Source: Rhodoglobus vestalii (lineage in GTDB: Bacteria > Actinomycetota > Actinomycetes > Actinomycetales > Microbacteriaceae). From it: a stretch of 64,000 nucleotides of DNA. Made by a program: the position numbers and the translations under genes. Below the pieces are notes generated by a model that was given only the letters and a program-made list of their open reading frames with translations, searched no databases and was not told the origin of the DNA. Below are positions 50,438-60,211 of the stretch, in pieces; position 1 is the stretch's first letter; every line of letters begins with the position of its first letter. The DNA is taken from positions 1,488,001 through 1,552,000 of the forward strand of contig NZ_VFRA01000001.1 of assembly GCF_006788895.1 (NCBI RefSeq), given 5' to 3'.

Positions 50438-51279
50438 CCCTTAACCGCGCCCTGCATGATTCCGGCAACCAATTGTTTGCCGAGGAAAATGAAAACGAGG
50501 ATCAGCGGGATGATCGAGAGCACAACGCCGGAAAGCACAAGCGAATAGTCGACATAATATGCGGCCTGCAGCTGCTGCAGCGCGACAGGCAACGTCGGGT
50601 TGCCGGGGTCAAGAACAATAAACGGCCAGAAGAAGTTCGTCCACGTGGCGATGAAAGTGAACAGGGCCAGCATCGCCGCGGCCGGGCGTGCGGCGGGGAG
50701 ACCCACATACCAGAAGCTGCCGATCATCGACGCCCCGTCCATGCGCACCGCCTCAATGAGTTCGTCGGGAAGCGCATCACGCAGGTACTGGGTCATCCAG
50801 AACACTCCGAATGCTGTCACCATGGCGGGCGCGATGACAGCCCACAGGCTTCCCGTCCAGCCCAGGCGAGACATGACAATGAACAACGGCACGATGCCCA
50901 GCTGCGTCGGCACAGCCATGGTCGCGATCACAAAAATCAGTAGGCCCTCCCGCCCGCGAAACTTCAGCTTGGCAAACGCATAGCCCGCGAGAGTCGAAAA
51001 AATCACGACGCTGAGCGCGACACTGGTGGAGACAATGATGCTGTTGAGCAGAGCAGTCCAGAACGGGATGGTGTCAATCACTGTGGCGGCGTTTGCGAGA
51101 AAGTTGCCGCCCGGAATCCAATTGATGCCATTCTGATTGATCGCCGCAGCATCCTGACTGCCGATCAAGAACGACCACCAGATGGGGAACGCTGAGCCGA
51201 AGAGCACCGCGATCAGAATTCCATAAACCCAGAATCCGGGGCGCCGGTCGTGTCCACCGGCCTGACGGTTCTTCTTCAT
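50434..51279 (-). CDS. Carbohydrate ABC transporter permease (MalG type)
   Basis: 281 residues with six membrane helices. The cytoplasmic EAA loop reads ELIEAVRMDGASMIGSFWYV, the contact for the ATPase. The family forms the inner-membrane channel with a MalF-type partner, here the next gene upstream with a 4-bp overlap. No ATP-binding gene is in the window; in Gram-positive bacteria a shared MsmK-like ATPase serves many of these importers. Confidence 0.95.
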   Translation of the reverse strand: MKKNRQAGGHDRRPGFWVYGILIAVLFGSAFPIWWSFLIGSQDAAAINQNGINWIPGGNFLANAATVIDTIPFWTALLNSIIVSTSVALSVVIFSTLAGYAFAKLKFRGREGLLIFVIATMAVPTQLGIVPLFIVMSRLGWTGSLWAVIAPAMVTAFGVFWMTQYLRDALPDELIEAVRMDGASMIGSFWYVGLPAARPAAAMLALFTFIATWTNFFWPFIVLDPGNPTLPVALQQLQAAYYVDYSLVLSGVVLSIIPLILVFIFLGKQLVAGIMQGAVKG

Positions 51280-52250
51280 CGCTTACCTTTCGTGCGGATA
51301 CGCCGCTCAGTGGAGCCAGCAATCCTGCGGGTGATCGCGAAGTTCAGAATGGCGATCAAGATAATCACCAAAAAGAGCAACCAGGCCACGGCCGAAGCTC
51401 GACCAAAGTTGCGCTGGCCCCAGCCGAGCTCATAAATGTAGAGGGTGAGAGTTTGCCACTGGCGGTTGGCGCCGCCCTGGCCCGCCTGGTCAAACATCCG
51501 TGGCTCGTCAAAGATCTGGAGTCCACCAATCGTCGAAGTAATGATGACGAAGATGATCACGGGGCGAAGCAACGGAACGGTAATCGACCAGAAAGTGCGC
51601 AGGCGATTGGCGCCATCAATGATTGCGGCCTCGTAGTAGTCGCGAGGCACAGCCTGCATCGCGGCCAGAAAGATGAGGGTGGTATAGCCGGTCCAACGGA
51701 AGTTCACCATGGTGGCGATCGCAAGATGGCTCGGAATGACATCAACGTGCCAGCGGATGGCATCAATGCCCACGCCGCCGAGAATCTCGTTGATCAACCC
51801 GAACCGGTCCCCGAAGAGATTGCTGAAGATGAGGGCGACCGCGACCGGTGCCACAACGTAGGGCAAGAGCACACCCATGCGCCACAGGGTCTTTGCGCGC
51901 AGGTTGTAGTCAAGGAAGGCGGCGATGCCCATCGCGAGCACTACCTGCGGAACGCTGGAGAAGAGGAAGATGCTGAAGGTATTGCGCAGCGAAGTCCAGA
52001 AATACTGCTGGCTGAGCACGGTGACGTAGTTGTCGATGCCAACGAAGTCGCCCTGACCGCCAATCAGGTTCCAGTCGTGCACTGAAACCCATGCCGTATA
52101 CAACAGGGGGAACAGCCCGACGAGGGCAAAAAGAACGAAGAAGGGCGAAATGTAGAGGTAAGGGGAGAAGCGCACATCCCACCGGCTGAGTCGGTGATTG
52201 AGCGCAATGCGGCGAATGCTGCGGGCATCCACATCGATCGCGGCGGTCAT
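51276..52250 (-). CDS. Carbohydrate ABC transporter permease (MalF type)
   Basis: 324 residues, six membrane helices, starting after a short charged N-terminus. The EAA motif DYYEAAIIDGANRLRTFWSI is present. It pairs with the MalG-type gene for substrate passage. Between it and the binding-protein gene are a strong hairpin and a 13-bp tandem repeat. Confidence 0.94.
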   Translation of the reverse strand: MTAAIDVDARSIRRIALNHRLSRWDVRFSPYLYISPFFVLFALVGLFPLLYTAWVSVHDWNLIGGQGDFVGIDNYVTVLSQQYFWTSLRNTFSIFLFSSVPQVVLAMGIAAFLDYNLRAKTLWRMGVLLPYVVAPVAVALIFSNLFGDRFGLINEILGGVGIDAIRWHVDVIPSHLAIATMVNFRWTGYTTLIFLAAMQAVPRDYYEAAIIDGANRLRTFWSITVPLLRPVIIFVIITSTIGGLQIFDEPRMFDQAGQGGANRQWQTLTLYIYELGWGQRNFGRASAVAWLLFLVIILIAILNFAITRRIAGSTERRIRTKGKR

Positions 52251-52274
52251 CGGTTTTCCTTACGTTTCGCAGCA

Positions 52275-52300
52275 GTGGGACGCGGATGTGGGACGCGGAT
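52275..52300. repeat. 13-bp tandem direct repeat
   Basis: GTGGGACGCGGAT occurs twice in exact tandem, directly beside the hairpin between the binding-protein and permease genes. No function is evident; replication slippage could change its copy number. Confidence 0.7.
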
Positions 52301-52336
52301 GGTCGGGCCTCGGGAGATTTGCCCCGTGGCCCGACC
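52301..52336 (-). terminator. Intra-operon hairpin after the binding-protein gene
   Basis: Perfect 9-bp stem GGTCGGGCC (52301-52309) and GGCCCGACC (52328-52336) with an 18-base loop, no T-run. Such structures after binding-protein genes stabilise the upstream message or lower permease expression, giving excess binding protein. Confidence 0.55.
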
Positions 52337-52352
52337 ACCGGTGTGTCGGTTG

Positions 52353-53630
52353 TTAGCCGAGCGCGTTCACGTCGTTCTCGAACTGGGCCCAGGATTCGTC
52401 AGCCGACATCAGGCCGTCTTCTACCCGCGTGATTGCCTGCTGCATGGCGTCGTTGATTGCGAAGTATTTCGCACCCTTGAACGGTGTTACGTCGACGGCT
52501 GCGGCACGGTTGGCGAGGATCTCGCCGGTCGGCGCATTGTTGAAGAACTCGTTCGTGGCACCCAGGAGCTCGTCGCTCGCGAGAGCATCGATCTGGCTGG
52601 GGAAGGTACCCTTCGAAGCAAAAGCACTGAGCTGTTGTTCGGGGGCGGTGAGCCACGCGGCGAGCTTTTGAGCTTCCTCTTGGTTCTTGGACTGGTTCGG
52701 CACGGTCAGGTATGAGCCTCCCCAGTTGCCTCCGCCACCGGGGAACGTGTCGGCGATGTCCCATCCTGCGACGCCGTCGGCGTTTCCGGAGATTACGCCG
52801 AGCATCCAACCTGGGCAGAGCATGGTCGCGAATCCGTCATTCTGGAAGCTTGCGGTCCAGTCGTCGCTCCACTGCGAGAGGCGGGCCGAGAGGGTACTAC
52901 TTGCATCGAGAACACTGTCGTAGGCCTTGCGGACCTCGGGGTTCTCCGTGGCGATGATGCTGCCGTCTTCCTTTTCGTAGGCGTTCGGGATCTGGTTGAC
53001 TACACCCTGCCAAGTGGCTCCGGCCGAGTCGAACCAGGGCACGTTCGTGCCAGCAGAAACGAATTTCTCGCCAGCTGCGTAGTAGCTGTCCCAGCTGGTT
53101 CCGAGCATGTCGGCGACCGCAGCGCGATCGGTCGGAAGGCCAGCTGCCTCGAAGAGGTCGGCGCGGTAGCAGACGGCCTCGGGGCCGATGTCGGTGCCAT
53201 ACCCGATGAGACGGCCGTCGGCATCTGTTGCTGCCTTTTCTTTCCAGTCAAGCCAGCGACCATCAACGTCGGTTGAGGCGAGGTCGATGAACTGGTCGGA
53301 GTACTGCAAGAGTTCCGGCAGCCAGTCGACCTCGATGGCCTCAATGTCGCTGAGTCCGCTACCGGCTGCGAGGCGCGTCGTGAGGTTGTCGCGCGCTTCG
53401 TTCGACGTTGCCGCCTTCTTGTGCTTGATCGTCACGTTCGGGTTGGCCTCTTCGTACTTCGCGAAGAGGTCTTCATAACCGAACTCGTTGAACGTGGCGA
53501 CGGTCAGTGTGACATCGCCGCCTGCCGAGGTTCCGGAGTCGGTTCCGGCCGAACAGCCGGTGGTGATGAGGGCGATGGATGCTGCGCCGGCGACGACAGC
53601 AGCGAACTTTGTGCGCGGAAAACGCTTCAC
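52353..53630 (-). CDS. Sugar ABC transporter substrate-binding lipoprotein
   Basis: 425 residues from GTG 53630, with AAAGGAG 5 bp upstream; the longer frame from 53738 would run through the operator. Signal peptide with lipobox ITTGC (Cys26). The body is an extracellular SBP_bac_1-type two-lobe protein (VTLTVATFNEFGYEDLFAKY at the start, EEAQKLAAWLTAPEQQLSAF near the end). It captures an oligosaccharide or glucoside for the two permeases that follow. As first gene of the operon it has a ~100-base leader carrying an operator. Confidence 0.94.
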   Translation of the reverse strand: MKRFPRTKFAAVVAGAASIALITTGCSAGTDSGTSAGGDVTLTVATFNEFGYEDLFAKYEEANPNVTIKHKKAATSNEARDNLTTRLAAGSGLSDIEAIEVDWLPELLQYSDQFIDLASTDVDGRWLDWKEKAATDADGRLIGYGTDIGPEAVCYRADLFEAAGLPTDRAAVADMLGTSWDSYYAAGEKFVSAGTNVPWFDSAGATWQGVVNQIPNAYEKEDGSIIATENPEVRKAYDSVLDASSTLSARLSQWSDDWTASFQNDGFATMLCPGWMLGVISGNADGVAGWDIADTFPGGGGNWGGSYLTVPNQSKNQEEAQKLAAWLTAPEQQLSAFASKGTFPSQIDALASDELLGATNEFFNNAPTGEILANRAAAVDVTPFKGAKYFAINDAMQQAITRVEDGLMSADESWAQFENDVNALG

Positions 53631-53708
53631 GGTCACTCCTTTGTGTGTGCGTGCGGGTGGTGCGTGGATGGGATGTGGTGATCCTCGTATCGCTCTGCTG
53701 AAATTCTG

Positions 53709-53722
53709 TGAGAGCGCTCTCA
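53709..53722. promoter_or_regulatory. LacI-type operator O1
   Basis: Perfect palindrome TGAGAGCGCTCTCA about 8-21 bases after the predicted transcription start, where a bound LacI repressor would block elongation or initiation. Confidence 0.88.
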
Positions 53723-53736
53723 CGAGTGTGAGAGTC

Positions 53737-53766
53737 ACGTTAGGCGACTCGCTCGGTTCTTGTCAA
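53737..53766 (-). promoter_or_regulatory. Sigma-70 promoter of the beta-glucoside operon
   Basis: Minus strand TTGACA (53766-53761) and TAACGT (53742-53737) with an 18-bp spacer. The -35 overlaps operator O2 and O1 lies just after the start site. Confidence 0.75.
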
Positions 53767-53779
53767 GAGAGCGCTCTCA
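53766..53779. promoter_or_regulatory. LacI-type operator O2
   Basis: AGAGAGCGCTCTCA, same GAGAGCGCTCTC core as O1, 57 bp away. Paired sites suggest co-operative binding or looping. Confidence 0.85.
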
Positions 53780-53856
53780 CACACTCTTGAATTATCGCGC
53801 GATAGGCGGCAAAGCTAGGGTCGACTTCGCGCTGGCACGGGCGTAGAGTTCCCCTC

Positions 53857-54228
53857 ATGGTCTGGACACTCGCAGCATTCGCCATCGGTCTCTTCGCCGG
53901 GGTTCTCCTGAGCGACGCCCGCACCCCTCATACCCGGCACATTCCGCTGCTCAGCGGGTTTGCTCTCGGCATGAGCCTGATGCTTATTCTCGTGTTCATG
54001 ACCCCCGCGGATCCCTCCATCGGTTTCGTATTTTTGTTTGGCTCGATTATTTCGTCAGCCCTCTACACGGCGTGGATCTGGAGCCGGATCTTCCCCGAAA
54101 TAGGGCTCAGCTTTGGGCAAATCCTCGGGCAAGAATTTGCTCACCCGAGTTACGTGCGTCAGCAATATGCGGCGAAGCTGTATGAAGATGACCTAGCGCG
54201 CGCCGACACCGACTCCACTCAGCGGTAA
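53857..54228 (+). CDS. Small membrane protein (123 aa), unknown
   Basis: Three hydrophobic helices can be read: TLAAFAIGLFAGVLLS, HIPLLSGFALGMSLMLILVF and FVFLFGSIISSALYTAWIW. The polar C-terminus (YVRQQYAAKLYEDDLARADT) would lie in the cytoplasm. No conserved family was recognised. It is followed 37 bp later by trhO in the same direction. Confidence 0.65.
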   Translation: MVWTLAAFAIGLFAGVLLSDARTPHTRHIPLLSGFALGMSLMLILVFMTPADPSIGFVFLFGSIISSALYTAWIWSRIFPEIGLSFGQILGQEFAHPSYVRQQYAAKLYEDDLARADTDSTQR

Positions 54229-54265
54229 CGTGCCCACCCCCACCCAACCCCCGTAAACTTGCCCT

Positions 54266-55153
54266 GTGGCTGTTCCCAAAATTCTGCTCTTCTACGTGTT
54301 CACGCCGCTAGCTGACCCGGAGGCTGTGCGGTTATGGCAGCGCGACCTCTGCGAATCACTGGGGCTCGGCGGTCGCATCATCCTCTCCAAAGACGGCATG
54401 AATGGCACCGTCGGAGGCGAACTGCGCGATGTGAAACGCTACATCCGCAAAACACGTGAGTATCCCGCCTTCACGAACATCGACTTCAAGTGGAGCGAAG
54501 GCGAAGGCAACGACTTTCCCCGCCTCAGCGTGAAGGTGCGCGACGAAATCGTCAGTTTCGGCGCTCCCGGCGAACTACAGGTCGACGAGAACGGCGTGGT
54601 GGGCGGCGGAACCAAGCTCAGCCCCGAAGAACTCCACGAACTGGTTGCCCGCACAGACGTCACCTTCTTTGATGGCCGCAACCCCATCGAGGCGGCGATC
54701 GGCAAGTTCACCGATGCGATAGTTCCGGATGTTGACACCACCCGCGACTTCGTCGCCGAACTCGACAGTGGCAAATACGACCACCTCAAGAACACGCCCG
54801 TCGTCACCTACTGCACCGGCGGCATCCGCTGTGAAGTGCTCTCCTCGTTAATGCGCAGCCGTGGATTCGGTGAGGTCTACCAACTCGACGGCGGCATCGT
54901 GCGCTACGGCGAAAAGTTTGGCGACGCAGGCCTCTGGAACGGCTCCCTTTACGTCTTCGACAAACGCATGGCCATCGACTTCACCGCCGACGCCAAAACC
55001 ATCGGCCACTGCTCCCAGTGCGGTGCGGCAACCAGACGCATCGAAAACTGTCATAACCCCGCCTGCCGCGAACAGTTCGTGGTGTGCGATGAACATGCAG
55101 CCACGGTGGCGTGTGCCGCGCATCCGTTCATTGCGTCGTTGACGGTGCAATAG
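54266..55153 (+). CDS. trhO: tRNA uridine-34 hydroxylase (rhodanese family)
   Basis: 295 residues from GTG 54266. An N-terminal acylphosphatase-like part (~1-95, [25 protein letters not shown]) precedes a rhodanese domain with active-site loop CTGGIRC (Cys183-Cys189). The C-terminus [15 protein letters not shown] and [11 protein letters not shown] is a Cys-rich element that could bind zinc. TrhO makes 5-hydroxyuridine at position 34 of tRNA using oxygen. All expected parts are present. Confidence 0.95.
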   Translation: MAVPKILLFYVFTPLADPEAVRLWQRDLCESLGLGGRIILSKDGMNGTVGGELRDVKRYIRKTREYPAFTNIDFKWSEGEGNDFPRLSVKVRDEIVSFGAPGELQVDENGVVGGGTKLSPEELHELVARTDVTFFDGRNPIEAAIGKFTDAIVPDVDTTRDFVAELDSGKYDHLKNTPVVTYCTGGIRCEVLSSLMRSRGFGEVYQLDGGIVRYGEKFGDAGLWNGSLYVFDKRMAIDFTADAKTIGHCSQCGAATRRIENCHNPACREQFVVCDEHAATVACAAHPFIASLTVQ

Positions 55154-55209
55154 AACGCACCATCTGCACCGTGGCTCAGACAATCCCCAGAATGCGCCAT
55201 GATAGTTCC

Positions 55210-56235
55210 ATGAAGATTGGGATCCTGACCAGCGGCGGCGACTGCCCCGGCCTGAACGCAGTCATTCGCGGCGCAGTGCTCAAGGGAACCGAAATTTATG
55301 GCAGAGAGCTTGTCGGTTTTCGCGATGGTTGGCGCGGAGTCGTCGAAGGCGACATCATCCCACTGGGGCGCAAAGACATTCAAGGTATCTCCAAGGAGGG
55401 TGGCACCATTCTGGGCACCTCCCGCACCAACCCGTTCGAGGGCACCAATGGTGCCGAAACGGTGCGCGAAAACATGGAACGCCTCGGCGTTGACTCCCTC
55501 ATCGCTATCGGTGGCGAAGGTACCCTGGCGGCCGCAAAACGGTTGACGGATGCCGGAATCAAGATCGTCGGAGTCCCCAAAACTGTCGACAACGACCTCT
55601 CCGGCACCGACTACACGTTCGGCTTTGACACCGCCACCCAAATCGCCACCGACGCCATGGACCGCCTCCGCACCACCGGCGATTCCCACGGCCGCTGCAT
55701 GGTCGCCGAAGTCATGGGTCGCCACGTCGGCTGGATCGCCCTGCACTCGGGCATGGCTGCCGGCGCTCACGCCATCCTCATCCCCGAGCAGAAAACCAGC
55801 ATGGACCAGATCGTGGAATGGGTGACCTCGGTGCGTGACCGTGGCCGCGCTCCCCTCATTGTGGTTGCCGAAGGTTTCACTCTCGACACCATGGATGACG
55901 CCCACTCCGAACGTGGGCTCGACGCCTTTGGCCGTCCTCGTCTCGGCGGAATCGGAGACATGCTCGCCCCCGAAATCGAGGCCCGCACCGGACTCGAAAC
56001 CCGCTCAACCACACTCGGCCACATCCAGCGCGGTGGAACGCCAAGCGCCTACGACCGGGTGCTCGCCACCCGCTACGGAATGGCCGCCGTCGACTCCATC
56101 GTGAATGAACGGTGGGGTCGGATGGTGTCGCTGCAGGGCACCGAGATCACGCACGTGGGGTTCGACGAAGCCCTCGGCAAGCTCAATACGGTGCCCCAGT
56201 CACGCTACGACGAAGCCGCAATCCTCTTCGGCTAG
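55210..56235 (+). CDS. pfkA: 6-phosphofructokinase
   Basis: 341 residues from ATG 55210; an in-frame ATG 99 bp upstream lacks family-like sequence. Start MKIGILTSGGDCPGLNAVIR, then GGEGT with Gly104 and GVPKTVDNDLSGTDYTFGFD with Lys124. Gly at 104 indicates use of ATP, whereas Lys at 124 is shared with PPi enzymes; this pair is typical of actinobacterial PfkA. It phosphorylates fructose 6-phosphate in glycolysis. Single gene, ends just before the convergent hydroxy-acid dehydrogenase. Confidence 0.95.
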   Translation: MKIGILTSGGDCPGLNAVIRGAVLKGTEIYGRELVGFRDGWRGVVEGDIIPLGRKDIQGISKEGGTILGTSRTNPFEGTNGAETVRENMERLGVDSLIAIGGEGTLAAAKRLTDAGIKIVGVPKTVDNDLSGTDYTFGFDTATQIATDAMDRLRTTGDSHGRCMVAEVMGRHVGWIALHSGMAAGAHAILIPEQKTSMDQIVEWVTSVRDRGRAPLIVVAEGFTLDTMDDAHSERGLDAFGRPRLGGIGDMLAPEIEARTGLETRSTTLGHIQRGGTPSAYDRVLATRYGMAAVDSIVNERWGRMVSLQGTEITHVGFDEALGKLNTVPQSRYDEAAILFG

Positions 56236-56248
56236 CCTTCTCCTTCGG

Positions 56249-57484
56249 CTAATCTTCCTCCCGGGTCACCGTGCGGAGGATCTCCGATCCCCGCCCCTTA
56301 AGCTCAGCGATCGACGACACCCCCACCAGGGTCATCGTCCGCCTCAGTTCCTCAGCGAGAATCTCGAGCACCCGGCTGACTCCCGCCGTTCCCGCCGCCG
56401 CCAACCCATACAGGTAAGGGCGACCGATGGCGCACGCATCCGCACCCAACGCGATGGCCTTGACAATGTCACTGCCCCGGCGAATTCCGGAATCGACGTA
56501 GAGCTCAATCGAATCGCCCACACGCTGCCGAGATTCTTGAATCACATCCATCGGACTCAACATGTGGTCAAGTTGGCGCCCACCATGGTTGCTCAATTGA
56601 ACGGCATCCACACCGAGGCTTGCTGCCGTTGCAACATCGTTCGGGTTCACCGTGCCCTTCAGGATGATCTTGCCCGGCCACGCCGCACGCAACTGTTCAA
56701 CATCGTCCCACCCCTGATCCGACTCAGAATGGCCAAGGATCTGCTCCCACATGGAGGGGGTCACCATGGATCCCTCGACCTCCGCCGGCTCCAAGTTGGG
56801 AAAACGGATGCCCTCCGAACGAAGAAAGTTCACCCACCAGCCGGGGCGCGATGCAATTCCGATCAACGAAGAAAGGGTGAGGGCCGGCGGGGCGGTGAAA
56901 CCGTTGCGCCGATCGCGCTCCCGAGAACCGAGCGCCCGCGTGTCCACGGTGACAATGATCGTTCGGTATCCGGCCGCAGCACACCGATCGAGTTTGGCCT
57001 GCAACACACCCTTATCCGGTGACAGGCCGACGTTAAACCAGCGGTCCAGCTCGGGAAAGTTGCCAGCAATCTTCTCCATCGACACCGTGCTCAGCCCGGC
57101 AAGGCTGTAGGGCAGGCCGGCCGCCTGTGCGGCTTCTGCGACGGCAAACTCACCATCGGGGTGGAACAGTCGGGTCGCACCGGTGGGCGTGAGCGTTATC
57201 GGCAGTGCAGCGATTCGACCCAGCACCGTAGTCGTCGTATCGGGGCCCACGACGGGCCCCCACGATGGCATAAGCCCCCACCGGTCGAACACTGCACGGT
57301 TGTGGCGCAGCGTGGCTTCATCTTCGGAGCCGCCATCCAGATAGTCGAAGATTCCGCTGGGCAGCACCCGTCGTGCCGCAGCCCGGTATTCGTCCACATT
57401 GTAGGCATCCCGCAGCACACGGTTTCGCCTCGACAGATCGGGCATCTTGACCTGAACCAGTTGCCTGACATCGTTCACGTTCAC
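56249..57484 (-). CDS. FMN-dependent alpha-hydroxy-acid (L-lactate) dehydrogenase
   Basis: 411 residues. The TIM-barrel motifs are present: IFDYLDGGSEDEATLRHN, TLTPTGATRLFHPDGE, LSNHGGRQLD (catalytic His and substrate Arg) and YVDSGIRRGSDIVKAIALGA, then IGRPYLYGLAAAG for FMN phosphate. Closest role is L-lactate or related hydroxy-acid oxidation at the membrane. No partner gene; the divergent PucR gene is only 81 bp away and may control it. Confidence 0.92.
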   Translation of the reverse strand: MNVNDVRQLVQVKMPDLSRRNRVLRDAYNVDEYRAAARRVLPSGIFDYLDGGSEDEATLRHNRAVFDRWGLMPSWGPVVGPDTTTTVLGRIAALPITLTPTGATRLFHPDGEFAVAEAAQAAGLPYSLAGLSTVSMEKIAGNFPELDRWFNVGLSPDKGVLQAKLDRCAAAGYRTIIVTVDTRALGSRERDRRNGFTAPPALTLSSLIGIASRPGWWVNFLRSEGIRFPNLEPAEVEGSMVTPSMWEQILGHSESDQGWDDVEQLRAAWPGKIILKGTVNPNDVATAASLGVDAVQLSNHGGRQLDHMLSPMDVIQESRQRVGDSIELYVDSGIRRGSDIVKAIALGADACAIGRPYLYGLAAAGTAGVSRVLEILAEELRRTMTLVGVSSIAELKGRGSEILRTVTREED

Positions 57485-57565
57485 GTGGCGCCCCTCTGCG
57501 AATTCCCTGCGCTGCCTGATCTGGCGCCGTGCTGTTCAGCTTAGAATCGCAACCACACGCACACT

Positions 57566-59272
57566 ATGGACGAAGTGACGAAACTACGGGGACAAACTGT
57601 TATGACTTACCAAAAGCCGCAGCTCGGTGCCGACAAAAAGTCGGTAGACGCGCGCCCGTCCGGAGGCAGCTCATTGCCGACGCTTGCAGCGGTGATGCAG
57701 TCGATCGGGACTGAGATAGCCAGCCTGGTCGAAACTCCATCCGGGGATCAGCACCACGTTTCGGGATCGGTGATCTACGACTCCTCCGGCCCAGCGGTGC
57801 GGTTTCCCGGGGCGGTGGCGCTCGCTGTCGGGATGCCACTCAGCGGAAGCAATCTCATAGAGCAGTTTGAGTCGCTCACAGAGTGCGGCTACGTTGCTGT
57901 GGTCTACAAAAGCCATGGTGCACCAGACCGCGAGTTCCGCGATGCCGCGCGCAGAAACGGAATTGCCCTGTTTCGGGCGTCCGATTCTGTGCCCTGGGAT
58001 CAGCTCGCCGAGTTCTTTCACGCGGCGATCACGCCTCAGGGGCAATCCCATCAGTCACTCGTCGACATCCGCCCCGGAGACCTGTTCGAACTCGCCAACA
58101 CTGTCGCCTCCCTCATCGGTGGAGCCATCGCCATCGCCGACCCGGATCAAACAGTGCTGGCATACTCAACCCTCCCCGAGCAGCCGATCGACGAGACCCG
58201 CCGCACCTCAATCCTGCAATTGCACGTCCCCCACTCCCCCCAGAATGACCAGGATTATCGGCGGGTGCATGCGGCCCACGATGTCGTCACGGTTGCGCCA
58301 AACAAGAACTCCCTCACACGCTCCGCCGTGGCGATCCGTGCGGGCAGCATCGTGCTCGGCTCGCTGTGGCTAATCGACGTCGAGGCACCACAGAGCGACG
58401 ACACCGACCGGGTGCTCCTTGAGGCGGCCAATATTGCCGCACTCCACTTATTACACCGACGAAACAATCATGATGGGGGACGCACGCGTCAGATCGAGTT
58501 GGTGAAGCCGCTGCTCTTCGAACCAGATCGGGCAGAGCTTGCTGCCGTACAATTGGGCATCTCCGCCGACAGCGTGCGGGTCGTCGCGGTGGCCGCAAGT
58601 GGGACAGCAGAGAATGCGCCCGAATCGCTGCAATCGAGCCTGCTGCTTTTTGATACGGTGCGCGCGGCCTGCGCAGTTTGGCTCCCCACCGCGGTCTGTG
58701 GCATCTCCGACAACATCATCTACATTGTGCTGCCGAACTCGGAGACCTCCTCGCAGTCCTTCCAGCGCGAAGCAGTTCTGAGAATCGCCCATCACGCCAG
58801 ACGCCTGATATCCCGTCCAGTGTTAGCAGGCTTTGGAAGCATCACCCCCATCGTTTCCACAGCGAAGTCCCGCCTCGACTCAGAGTCTGTGCTTGCGATG
58901 TTGTTGCGCGATATGGAAGAGGGGAGAGTCCGCGACGACTCCGACGAGATTGTCGCAGACCAAGAGGCACTCGGGCCGCGCCTTCAGCTTCGCCAGCTGG
59001 TTACGGCGCTACAGGCCACCAACCACCTTCCGGGCGACTTCGCCACTCGAATCGCCGAACACGACGCCCGCCGTAAGACCTCGTTCGAGCTCACCGTTCG
59101 CACCTACCTTGACTGCAATTCCAACGCGATAGAGACGGCCGCCAAATTAGGATTGCACGGCAACACCGTGCGCTACCGACTCTCCCGAATCGAGCCACTC
59201 TTCGGTGTGCGACTGGAAGACCCAGAGACCCGCCTACTGGTGTGGCTGCAGCTATCTGCCCGCCAGCTCTGA
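57566..59272 (+). CDS. PucR-family transcriptional regulator
   Basis: 568 residues from ATG 57566; ATG 57602 (MTYQKPQLGADKK) with GGGG upstream is equally possible. The N-terminal ~150 residues resemble the PucR ligand domain (LVETPSGDQHHVSGSVIYDS, then GGYVAVVYKSHG-like strand). A GAF-like stretch follows and the C-terminus is a PucR HTH: VRTYLDCNSNAIETAAKLGL, then HGNTVRYRLSRIEPLFGVRL. PucR proteins are activators of purine, amino acid or organic-acid catabolism. Divergent placement suggests the neighbouring hydroxy-acid dehydrogenase as target. Confidence 0.9.
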   Translation: MDEVTKLRGQTVMTYQKPQLGADKKSVDARPSGGSSLPTLAAVMQSIGTEIASLVETPSGDQHHVSGSVIYDSSGPAVRFPGAVALAVGMPLSGSNLIEQFESLTECGYVAVVYKSHGAPDREFRDAARRNGIALFRASDSVPWDQLAEFFHAAITPQGQSHQSLVDIRPGDLFELANTVASLIGGAIAIADPDQTVLAYSTLPEQPIDETRRTSILQLHVPHSPQNDQDYRRVHAAHDVVTVAPNKNSLTRSAVAIRAGSIVLGSLWLIDVEAPQSDDTDRVLLEAANIAALHLLHRRNNHDGGRTRQIELVKPLLFEPDRAELAAVQLGISADSVRVVAVAASGTAENAPESLQSSLLLFDTVRAACAVWLPTAVCGISDNIIYIVLPNSETSSQSFQREAVLRIAHHARRLISRPVLAGFGSITPIVSTAKSRLDSESVLAMLLRDMEEGRVRDDSDEIVADQEALGPRLQLRQLVTALQATNHLPGDFATRIAEHDARRKTSFELTVRTYLDCNSNAIETAAKLGLHGNTVRYRLSRIEPLFGVRLEDPETRLLVWLQLSARQL

Positions 59273-59311
59273 TCTGCCCGGCACAGTGCTGTTGTCCCCG
59301 GGAACTACCTG

Positions 59312-60211
59312 CTAACCCTGGGATGCTGCATTGATAGTGATGACGTCAAGGCCACCGGAGGCAACACCCCACGCGTCAAGCAGCTCAAGGTACGAACCGT
59401 CATCCACCATCGATTGCAGCGCCGCCTGCACCACTTGGGCCATGCCGGAGTCTTTCTGCACCGCTAGTCCATACGACGACACCTCGAAAGTCTCGCCAGC
59501 CAACTGCAGTTTGTCTTTCTGCTGCGAGATCGCATACAGGGTCACCGGCGAGTCAGCGCTAAACGCATCAGCCTGACCGACCACCACCGCGTAGGCCGCA
59601 GAATCCTGCGTGTCGAATGGCATCGGGGTGATCGGAGCTTTACCGGCGGCTTCACACGCGGCGCTCTTGGCGGGGATCTCGACCGTGTCCTGATAGGTGG
59701 TGGCCTGAACAGCAACCTTCAGCCCGCAGGCATTGTCCGGGTCAACAGTTTTTCCGAGAGGCGACGCCCATTGAATTCCGGCGGTGTAATAGTTGACAAA
59801 GTCAACCTGCTTTTCCCGCTCAAGGGTGTCGGTAAAGGAGGACTCCCCGAGGTCAAGCTGGCCACCAACGATGTTCGGGATGATGTTGTCAAACTTGGCG
59901 ATGGAGATGTCAGATTCCAGCCCCAGCTTGGCCGCAATCGCATCGACCAGCTCGATCCCCCAGCCGATTGGCTCGCCAGCATCGTCCTTGAACTCATTGG
60001 GCGGATAGTTTGGACTCGTCCCAATCCTCAGTACGCCAGACTCTGCGATGGCTGCGGGTAGCAGGGCAGCGGCAGCCTCATCGACTGTCACCTCGTCAGC
60101 CACGGAATCATCTCGTGCCCCGGTCGCGTCTGGATCCGAATTGTTTACGCAACCGGTGAGCAGCAGTGTGGCCACGGCAGCGAGTGCTGGGAGGGCATAT
60201 CTAGCGCGCAT
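59312..60211 (-). CDS. Amino-acid-type ABC substrate-binding lipoprotein
   Basis: 299 residues with signal peptide and lipobox LLTGC (Cys21). The body is SBP_bac_3: GVLRIGTSPNYPPNEFKDDA, GWGIELVDAIAAKLGLESD, GESSFTDTLEREKQVDFVNY and a closing QVVQAALQSMVDDGSYLELL. It would bind a polar amino acid or similar solute at the outer face. No permease or ATPase gene is next to it, so partners must be elsewhere. Spacing to the next gene (60212-60452) holds nothing recognisable. Confidence 0.93.
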   Translation of the reverse strand: MRARYALPALAAVATLLLTGCVNNSDPDATGARDDSVADEVTVDEAAAALLPAAIAESGVLRIGTSPNYPPNEFKDDAGEPIGWGIELVDAIAAKLGLESDISIAKFDNIIPNIVGGQLDLGESSFTDTLEREKQVDFVNYYTAGIQWASPLGKTVDPDNACGLKVAVQATTYQDTVEIPAKSAACEAAGKAPITPMPFDTQDSAAYAVVVGQADAFSADSPVTLYAISQQKDKLQLAGETFEVSSYGLAVQKDSGMAQVVQAALQSMVDDGSYLELLDAWGVASGGLDVITINAASQG

